A DNA stretch of 64,000 nt from Flavobacterium proteolyticum (GTDB taxonomy: Bacteria; Bacteroidota; Bacteroidia; Flavobacteriales; Flavobacteriaceae). The stretch spans positions 1,178,001-1,242,000 of the forward strand of contig NZ_JADFTZ010000001.1 of NCBI RefSeq assembly GCF_015223105.1. The letters are read 5' to 3'. A program made the translations under genes and the position numbers. Below the pieces are notes generated by a model. The model did not search any database. It saw only the letters and a list, made by a program, of their open reading frames with translations, and was not told the DNA's origin. Below, in pieces: positions 58,594-64,000 of the stretch. The first letter of the stretch is position 1; every line of letters starts with the position of its first letter.

Positions 58594-59843
58594 TGGATTT
58601 ACATTTAGAAAAGAGAAAAGGGGAAAGGGAAAAGGTAAAAGTAAAGATTACAGGGAGTAAATCTGAAACCAACAGATTATTACTGCTAAAGGCTTTATAT
58701 CAAAATCTAACTTTAGAAAACACCTCCAATTCAGATGATTCGGAAGTGATGCAAAAAGCATTAAATTCACCATTCACTATTCACCATTCACAAATCATAG
58801 GCGTTCACCACGCCGGAACCGCCATGCGATTTCTTACCGCATTTTTTGCTATTCAAGAAGGAAAAGAAGTGGTTTTAACAGGTTCTTCTCGTATGAAAGA
58901 ACGTCCAATAAAAATTTTGGTTGAGGCTTTAAATGAATTAGGAGCCGAAATTACTTATGAAGAAAATGAAGGTTTTCCGCCAATAAAAATCAAAGGGAAG
59001 AAGTTAACTCAAAATAAAGTTTCGCTTCCTGCGAATGTGAGTAGTCAATATATTTCAGCTTTGTTGTTAATTGCGCCTAAATTAGAAAATGGTTTAGAGT
59101 TAACACTGGAAGGAGAAATTACTTCAGTTCCTTACATTAAAATGACTTTAGCGTTATTGAATGAAATAGGAGTGACGACTTCATTTGTTGGAAATATAAT
59201 TTCTGTAAAACCACAATTCACAATTCTTAATTCGCAATTCACAATTGAATCTGATTGGAGTTCTGCATCGTACTGGTATTCCATTGTTGCTTTATCTGAA
59301 ATCGGTTTTCAAGTTACGCTTTCAAGTTACAAAGAAAATAGCCTTCAAGGCGATAGTGCTTTGGTTGATATTTATCAAGATTTTGGTGTAGAAACTATTT
59401 TTAATAATGATAATTCGATTACAATTTCTAAAACAAAAAAATGTCAATTGTCAATTGTCAATTACCAATTAAATAATTGTCCTGATATTGCTCAAACCAT
59501 TGCGGTAACCTCTTTTGGATTAGGAATAGCTTGTGATTTAACCGGATTACATACGCTAAAAATCAAAGAAACCGACCGATTAGAAGCTTTAAAAATAGAA
59601 CTAACAAAATTAGGAGCTGAAATTTCAGTAACTAATGATTCTTTACATTTGAAATCCTCTTTTGGAATTAAGCAAAACATTTCAATTTTAACTTATCAAG
59701 ACCATAGAATGGCAATGGCTTTTGCCCCGTTAGCTTTGAAAGTTCCAATTACAATTAATCAAGCTGAGGTAGTTTCTAAATCGTATCCCGATTTTTGGAA
59801 AGATTTGGAACTAGTTGGAATTGAAAACTCTGAAATAAACTAA
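58593..59843 (+). CDS. aroA: 3-phosphoshikimate 1-carboxyvinyltransferase (EPSP synthase) with four heptamer arrays in its frame
   Basis: Transfers enolpyruvate to shikimate-3-phosphate, and is the target of glyphosate. The 416-residue protein keeps ITGSKSETNRLLLL, HHAGTAMRFLTAFF, GSSRMKERPI, SSQYISALLL, ESDWSSASYWYS, NNCPDIAQTIAV, IKETDRLEALK and YQDHRMAMAFAPLA, so it should be active. It is shorter and more diverged than E. coli AroA, as is normal in flavobacteria. Four coding stretches, residues 6-17, 58-67, 208-219 and 284-293, are formed by 7-base repeat arrays, each just before a conserved motif. They translate to low-complexity peptides such as EKRKGEREKVKVK and QFTILNSQFTI. Start at 58593, overlapping the SMR stop. 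Confidence 0.95.
   Translation: MDLHLEKRKGEREKVKVKITGSKSETNRLLLLKALYQNLTLENTSNSDDSEVMQKALNSPFTIHHSQIIGVHHAGTAMRFLTAFFAIQEGKEVVLTGSSRMKERPIKILVEALNELGAEITYEENEGFPPIKIKGKKLTQNKVSLPANVSSQYISALLLIAPKLENGLELTLEGEITSVPYIKMTLALLNEIGVTTSFVGNIISVKPQFTILNSQFTIESDWSSASYWYSIVALSEIGFQVTLSSYKENSLQGDSALVDIYQDFGVETIFNNDNSITISKTKKCQLSIVNYQLNNCPDIAQTIAVTSFGLGIACDLTGLHTLKIKETDRLEALKIELTKLGAEISVTNDSLHLKSSFGIKQNISILTYQDHRMAMAFAPLALKVPITINQAEVVSKSYPDFWKDLELVGIENSEIN
58608..58642 (+). repeat. 7-base repeat array A inside aroA
   Basis: Five units in phase: GAAAAGA, GAAAAGG, GGAAAGG, GAAAAGG, TAAAAGT. They encode residues 6-17 directly before the substrate-binding ITGSKSETNR segment. Confidence 0.8.
58765..58792 (+). 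repeat. 7-base repeat array B inside aroA
   Basis: Four units: ATTCACC, ATTCACT, ATTCACC, ATTCACA. They encode SPFTIHHSQ, just before IIGVHHAGTAMRF. Confidence 0.85.
59214..59248 (+). repeat. 7-base repeat array C inside aroA
   Basis: Five units: CAATTCA, CAATTCT, TAATTCG, CAATTCA, CAATTGA. They encode QFTILNSQFTIE, just before SDWSSASYW. Confidence 0.85.
59444..59471 (+). repeat. 7-base repeat array D inside aroA
   Basis: Four units: TCAATTG, TCAATTG, TCAATTA, CCAATTA. They encode CQLSIVNYQL, just before NNCPDIAQT. The first two units are identical. Confidence 0.85.
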
Positions 59844-60586
59844 CGTTTAATAATCTGAATTTGATCTAAAATAGTTTGCGATTTATCAGGAGAAACCGGA
59901 ATTTGAATTTTATTTTCCAATTCAATACTTCCGCCATCTGATTTGTTGAAAGCCGTTACAAAGTTGAAGTTTACGATATACGATTTGTGAATGCGTAAAA
60001 AGCGAGAATCAGAACATAAAATATCTTCAAAATTCTTTAAGTTTCTGCTAACTAATTGTTTTGTACTATCGTTACAAAATACTTCTGAATATGCTCCTTC
60101 TCCTTTGATGTACATGATTTTATTAGTTTCTAAAAACAATAAAGTATTTCCAGATGGAACGGCAATTTTGGTTAAGGTTTCTTGTTGTAAGTTTTCTTTA
60201 AAAGCTCTAAAATTTTCAAAACGTTGTTTTTGTTTGGCAACGCGTTGAATGGCGTCTGCTAATTCTTCTGGTATTATGGGTTTTAACAAATAATCAACCG
60301 CTGAAAATTTGAATGCTTTCAAAGCATATTCGTTGTATGCTGTTGTGAAAATAATTGAAAAATTTACTTCGTTTTCATCAAAAAAGTCCAATAGTTCTAA
60401 ACCGCTATGACCTGGCATTTCAATATCTAATAAAACAATATCAGGTTGTTGTTTTCTGATGGCTTTTATGCCTTCTGGTAAGTTTTCGCATTCGGCTACA
60501 ATAGTAACTTCAGGACAATATTCTTGTAAAATATAAGCGAGTGAAATTCGTGCTCTTTTTTCGTCGTCTATAATAATGGCTTTCAT
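59840..60586 (-). CDS. LytTR-type response regulator
   Basis: A 248-residue regulator with a receiver domain (MKAIIIDDEKRARISLAYIL, phosphoacceptor aspartate in DIVLLDIEMPGHSGLEL, FTTAYNEYALKAFKFSAVDYLLKP) and a C-terminal LytTR DNA-binding domain (KIAVPSGNTLLFLETNKIMYIKGEGAYSEVF, RIHKSYIVNFNFVTAFNKSDGGSIELEN). Start taken at 60586; the longer frame to 60610 overlaps the kinase gene. It is encoded one base after the kinase stop and is convergent with aroA, whose stop codon overlaps its own (59840-59843). Its target genes are unknown. Confidence 0.94.
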   Translation of the reverse strand: MKAIIIDDEKRARISLAYILQEYCPEVTIVAECENLPEGIKAIRKQQPDIVLLDIEMPGHSGLELLDFFDENEVNFSIIFTTAYNEYALKAFKFSAVDYLLKPIIPEELADAIQRVAKQKQRFENFRAFKENLQQETLTKIAVPSGNTLLFLETNKIMYIKGEGAYSEVFCNDSTKQLVSRNLKNFEDILCSDSRFLRIHKSYIVNFNFVTAFNKSDGGSIELENKIQIPVSPDKSQTILDQIQIIKR

Positions 60587-60587
60587 T

Positions 60588-63446
60588 TTAGTATGTAATT
60601 GGAATTTCAATAATAACTTTTGTTCCTGATGACTGACCGTTTTTATTTAATTTATCTTCAAAATTAATGGCAATATTTTGCTGTTTATATTGATTGAGTA
60701 ACTCAATACGATTTTGCATAGCTTCGGTTGCAAACGATAAATGGTCTTTATTTTTAATGGCTTTTAACTCAGCACTTTTTTGTCTGCCAATGCCGTTGTC
60801 GTCGATTGTGATTTTTAAGGAATCAAATATACGTTCAAAATCAATGGTTACTTTTTTTGTTCCTTTCTTGTGTAATAAACCATGTTTTACGGCATTTTCT
60901 ACATAAGGTTGCAGGAGCATCGAGGGAATTTTGATGTTTTCAATATCAATGCCATAACCAATATTGATTTCGTAATTAAAATCTTCATCAAAACGTGCTT
61001 TTTCAATATCTAAATATAATCCCAATGTTTTAATCTCTTCAGAAAGTGTTATGTTTTCTTTTTCGCTCATTTCTAAAATAGTTCTGGTAAGAGTGGAAAA
61101 TTTAGACAAATAGGAAACAGCTTGTTTTTTATCGTTAGTTAAAATAAAGGATTGAATAGTGTTCAATGCATTGTAAAAGAAATGCGGATTCATTTGTGAT
61201 TTAATAGCTTTCAGTTTTGATTGATTCAAATTCTTTTCTAAATTGATTTTGTCTAATAAAAGTTGATTTTTCTTTTCGATTTTTTGAATCTGATATTTGT
61301 AAAAAGTATAAGCTAAAGCAATGATAATTAATCCTAAATAAATTAAGAAAAAAGTGTTTAGCCAAAATGGTTTATTAATTTTGAAATTGATTTGCTGTAT
61401 AGGAGTTTTATAATTAGCATCAATTTTCAGGTATAATTTGTAATCTCCAGGAGAAACAGATGATAAAATTAGATTTCGGTTGTTAATTTCTAATCGGTTC
61501 CAATTGCCATCATTTATTTTGTATAAGACACTATTTTTCTCGTTTGGATTAAAAGAGAGTACAGAAAAATTAACAGTTATGTTGTTTTGATTGTATTCTA
61601 AATCATTTAAACTTTTTTCGTTTTGAAGAACGCTATTAACTTTTATTTCGTTTACAATTAGTTCGGGTTTTGCAAATTCTTTATTTTTGAATTTATTCTT
61701 AACGATAATTCCTTTTGAAGTAGCAAAATAAATTTCATTTTTAATTACAGCTACATCGGTAACTTCTAAATCACTTGTTAAAGGTAAAATTTTACGATAC
61801 TTGTTATCGATTAAATTGTATTCAATTATACCGTTAGTAGAAAAAAGGAAAATAGAATTTTCTTGAATTTTAAACTTGGTAAAACGTTCTTTTAAGTGTT
61901 CCTCAAAAATAGAAACTTTGGTTACCTTGTTATTAACATCAATTTTGTATAATTCTTCACTTGTGGACAAAGCATAAACTACATTTTTGTAAGCTTGTAA
62001 ATTGGTAATGAATAGCGGTTTATTTTGAAATTTTAATTCGTTAACGTCTTTTAAATTTACAAATTTCAATCCCATGTTGGTAGCATAATAAATGCAATTA
62101 TTTTCAGAATTAAACGCAGTTGATTTCCCATTTAACCTAAAAATTGAACTTTCGTTAAATCCGTTTGGAACATTGTAATATTTTTTAAAAACAGCATCCC
62201 ATTTGCTTTTTTGGTTCCCCACTTTAAATAATCCACAAACGCCACTTGCGGCTACAGCGTAATAAGTGTCATCAATTTTTTTTATGTCTTTTACAGCTGT
62301 AGACGTCTCTTTTGTAATAGTATTAGTTTGGTTTAGGATTTTGAATTTTGATGCAGTAAAGTAAATGTTTTGATTTTTTTCGTTTCCAATAATTTGGTTA
62401 ATAGGGTGGTTGCTATTGTTTTTGTAAACCGTTTTTATTGATAAATCATTTAATTGGAGACCATATATTAAATCGTTTTCTGTTCCTATTAATAGTTGAT
62501 CGTTATAAGGAGAAAAAATAGTTGGTTTTGGATCTAATGGGATGAAATTGTTTTTGAAATCTTGAATAAAAAGCAATCCGTTATTTAACGTAGAAATCCA
62601 ATAGTTTTGCTGTTTATCTTTAAAAATATAGGATACGTTATATTCAGAAAAGTAATATGTTGCTTTGTTGTTTTCATATTTAATTATCCCATTTGGGGTG
62701 CAAAGCCAAGGCGCATTATCTGTTAAAGCAACGTTTTGTATAAAATCAAATGAGTTACTAAATTCTTTTCTTGTCAGTTTATTTTCTTTGTATGTGTAAT
62801 AATAATTTGAATATTTTGAAACGATGAAAAGTTCGTCTTTTATTACTTGAACAATAGGAACTTCTAGATTTTTTTTAAAATCCTCCGAAAGCTCGTGTTT
62901 TTTTATTTTTTTAGGATAATCAATTTCGTATATGTAATCACCAACAATATAAAATTTTGATCCAACGGAATATGTTGAGCGAATGTTTATATCTGTTAAA
63001 GGGTAGAAATAAATAGGTTTTAAACTTTTTAAATCATAAACTATTACTCCATTGAGTTGCATTAAAAATAGTTTGTCTTTAATAATACTGTATTTGATAT
63101 ATCCTCTCGATTCTTTTTGTGGCAAACTTTTTAATTCACCATTTTCAACATAGTATAAATAACCATCAAAATTGCAATACCAAATTCTTCCAAAGCTGTC
63201 TTCGCTGATACATGATCCTGATTTTGAAGTTTGATTGTCTGATGTATACGTTTTAAAAGTGGTCCCATCATAACGGCATAACCCCTTGCCAGTTGCAAAC
63301 CACATAAAACCTTTACTGTCTTGAAAAATGTCATATACACTATTAGATGGTAAACCGTTTGTTCGGTCTATATTATAATAATAAGGATTTTGCCCAAAAG
63401 TAAATTGGGAAAAAAGACACAGTAATATGAATTTCAGAAACTTCAA
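60588..63446 (-). CDS. Sensor histidine kinase with periplasmic propellers (LytS-type)
   Basis: A 952-residue membrane sensor. After a signal peptide (MKFLKFILLCLFSQFTFGQ) come two-component-regulator propeller repeats (NGLPSNSVYDIFQDSKGFMWFATGKGLCRYDG and many weaker ones up to about residue 600), a Y_Y_Y domain (about 630-690), one membrane helix (FFLIYLGLIIIALAYTFY), and a His_kinase/ATPase core: SQMNPHFFYNALNTIQSFI (phosphoacceptor H755), LLQPYVENAVKHGL and ITIDDNGIGRQKS. The start is a TTG at 63446, placed straight after an in-frame TAA, so no upstream start exists. This is half of a hybrid-like sensing pair with the LytTR gene. The ligand is unknown. Confidence 0.9.
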   Translation of the reverse strand: MKFLKFILLCLFSQFTFGQNPYYYNIDRTNGLPSNSVYDIFQDSKGFMWFATGKGLCRYDGTTFKTYTSDNQTSKSGSCISEDSFGRIWYCNFDGYLYYVENGELKSLPQKESRGYIKYSIIKDKLFLMQLNGVIVYDLKSLKPIYFYPLTDINIRSTYSVGSKFYIVGDYIYEIDYPKKIKKHELSEDFKKNLEVPIVQVIKDELFIVSKYSNYYYTYKENKLTRKEFSNSFDFIQNVALTDNAPWLCTPNGIIKYENNKATYYFSEYNVSYIFKDKQQNYWISTLNNGLLFIQDFKNNFIPLDPKPTIFSPYNDQLLIGTENDLIYGLQLNDLSIKTVYKNNSNHPINQIIGNEKNQNIYFTASKFKILNQTNTITKETSTAVKDIKKIDDTYYAVAASGVCGLFKVGNQKSKWDAVFKKYYNVPNGFNESSIFRLNGKSTAFNSENNCIYYATNMGLKFVNLKDVNELKFQNKPLFITNLQAYKNVVYALSTSEELYKIDVNNKVTKVSIFEEHLKERFTKFKIQENSIFLFSTNGIIEYNLIDNKYRKILPLTSDLEVTDVAVIKNEIYFATSKGIIVKNKFKNKEFAKPELIVNEIKVNSVLQNEKSLNDLEYNQNNITVNFSVLSFNPNEKNSVLYKINDGNWNRLEINNRNLILSSVSPGDYKLYLKIDANYKTPIQQINFKINKPFWLNTFFLIYLGLIIIALAYTFYKYQIQKIEKKNQLLLDKINLEKNLNQSKLKAIKSQMNPHFFYNALNTIQSFILTNDKKQAVSYLSKFSTLTRTILEMSEKENITLSEEIKTLGLYLDIEKARFDEDFNYEINIGYGIDIENIKIPSMLLQPYVENAVKHGLLHKKGTKKVTIDFERIFDSLKITIDDNGIGRQKSAELKAIKNKDHLSFATEAMQNRIELLNQYKQQNIAINFEDKLNKNGQSSGTKVIIEIPITY

Positions 63447-63638
63447 TTAGATTTCATTTATAACAAATATAAGAAATATTAAGGTGTAGATTAAAACTCA
63501 GTTTGTGAAACCTGCTTTTTAATTTACGAAATCTGTATGTATTCTTTTTTCGTTAACTGAAAATAGTATTTGGTAAACTCGTTAAAAATTAGCGACTTGA
63601 TAAAAATAATTTTACATCGAAATTCTAAATCAATATTT

Positions 63639-64000
63639 ATGAAAACAAAATTATTCTCTTTTTTATTCTTTATAACTTGTGCCTTTACTTTTTCGCAAAT
63701 TACTTTAAATGAAAGTTTTGAATCAGGTTTGCCAGCGGGTTGGAGTAATTCTAATTATTCGCTAACAACAGCAGCTAGTTGTTCCGGTTCCCAATCATTG
63801 ACCGCTTCTTTATTTACCAGTGGCAGCAATGCTAATCTTCAAACAACAAGTTACATTTCGAATGGAAATGCAATCACATTTTCTTATGGATATAAAGCAC
63901 AAAGTTCAAGTACTGGTTATTTAATTGCAAGGTTATACTATGAAGTTAACAATACAAATACTTGGACTCAAGTAAATACAAGTGATGTTTTTTCTACAAA
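63639..64000 (+). CDS. Secreted protein with choice-of-anchor J-like domain, partial (3' end off the right edge)
   Basis: The reading frame is open from ATG 63639 to the window edge (120 codons). It begins with a signal peptide (MKTKLFSFLFFITCAFTFSQ) and then ITLNESFESGLPAGWSNSNYS, the usual opening of 'choice-of-anchor J' or cleaved-adhesin jelly-roll domains found in type IX secreted proteins of flavobacteria. The following residues are Ser/Thr/Asn-rich. The C-terminus, where a T9SS sorting domain would lie, is outside the window. A possible -7 box TAATTTTA is found at 63606-63613. Confidence 0.8.
   Translation, partial: MKTKLFSFLFFITCAFTFSQITLNESFESGLPAGWSNSNYSLTTAASCSGSQSLTASLFTSGSNANLQTTSYISNGNAITFSYGYKAQSSSTGYLIARLYYEVNNTNTWTQVNTSDVFST

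Noticed and set aside
1..64000. tRNA or rRNA genes, and insertion sequences
   Set aside because: I looked for cloverleaf-like GC-rich blocks, rRNA-like stretches and transposase motifs (DDE, HUH, serine or tyrosine recombinases) and found none that I could support.

Overview
The window looks like a chromosomal segment of a low-GC member of the Flavobacteriaceae (Bacteroidota), most likely Flavobacterium or a close relative. The reasons are the gliding ATPase GldA, a PorT-like type IX secretion protein, a TamL-type Omp85 lipoprotein, a GLPGLI protein paired with its outer-membrane beta-barrel partner, TonB-C proteins with signal peptides, and promoters of the TAnnTTTG type rather than sigma70 boxes. 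Nothing indicates a large mobile island. Most of the segment is core metabolism, with a few small accessory patches.

Layout. 1-6.8 kb: accD (cut by the left edge), fbaA, tamL, a SpoU rRNA methyltransferase, porT and menG/ubiE. 6.9-15.4 kb, almost all minus strand: folA, two tandem TonB-C paralogues, three poorly known small genes, thyA, a four-helix-bundle (23S IVP-like) gene inside inverted heptanucleotide repeats, a nucleoside permease, a bifunctional nuclease and etfAB. 15.7-23.1 kb, plus strand: pdhB, a DUF5686 surface protein, an AlkA-like glycosylase, ppa and the membrane pyrophosphatase hppA, which carries an unusual Cys/His-rich tail. 23.2-30.1 kb: a tightly overlapping operon of GH20 hexosaminidase, glycosylasparaginase, cutC, an unknown gene and a GH2 beta-mannosidase, which together fit dismantling of the N-glycan core. 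30.1-37.5 kb: deoxynucleoside kinase, GLPGLI/beta-barrel pair, and a repeat-rich S74 tail-fibre-like protein.

37.5-50.6 kb is a methionine/SAM regulon: metK, metY, metX, thrA, metZ, split metH and metF. I see four different cis-regulatory devices in about 7 kb: a SAM-II riboswitch on metK, a Met/Cys-rich leader peptide with a complete terminator/antiterminator pair before metY, a second Cys-rich upstream ORF (ending RRCCRMCS) between that terminator and metY, and a SAM-I riboswitch on metH. A further small Cys-containing ORF overlaps the start of the second metH gene.

51-64 kb: a small TPR protein, gldA, then an aromatic amino-acid locus (Phe/Tyr-rich leader peptide with attenuator, pheA, DAHP synthase-chorismate mutase, an unknown secreted protein, rsgA, dtd, a MazG-like hydrolase, an SMR exporter and aroA), a LytTR regulator with its sensor kinase, and the start of a secreted protein at the right edge.

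The least conventional signal is a set of short arrays that keep a strict 7-base period while the unit sequence drifts. They occur between accD and fbaA, on both sides of the IVP-like gene in inverted orientation, and four times inside the aroA reading frame, each just before a conserved motif.
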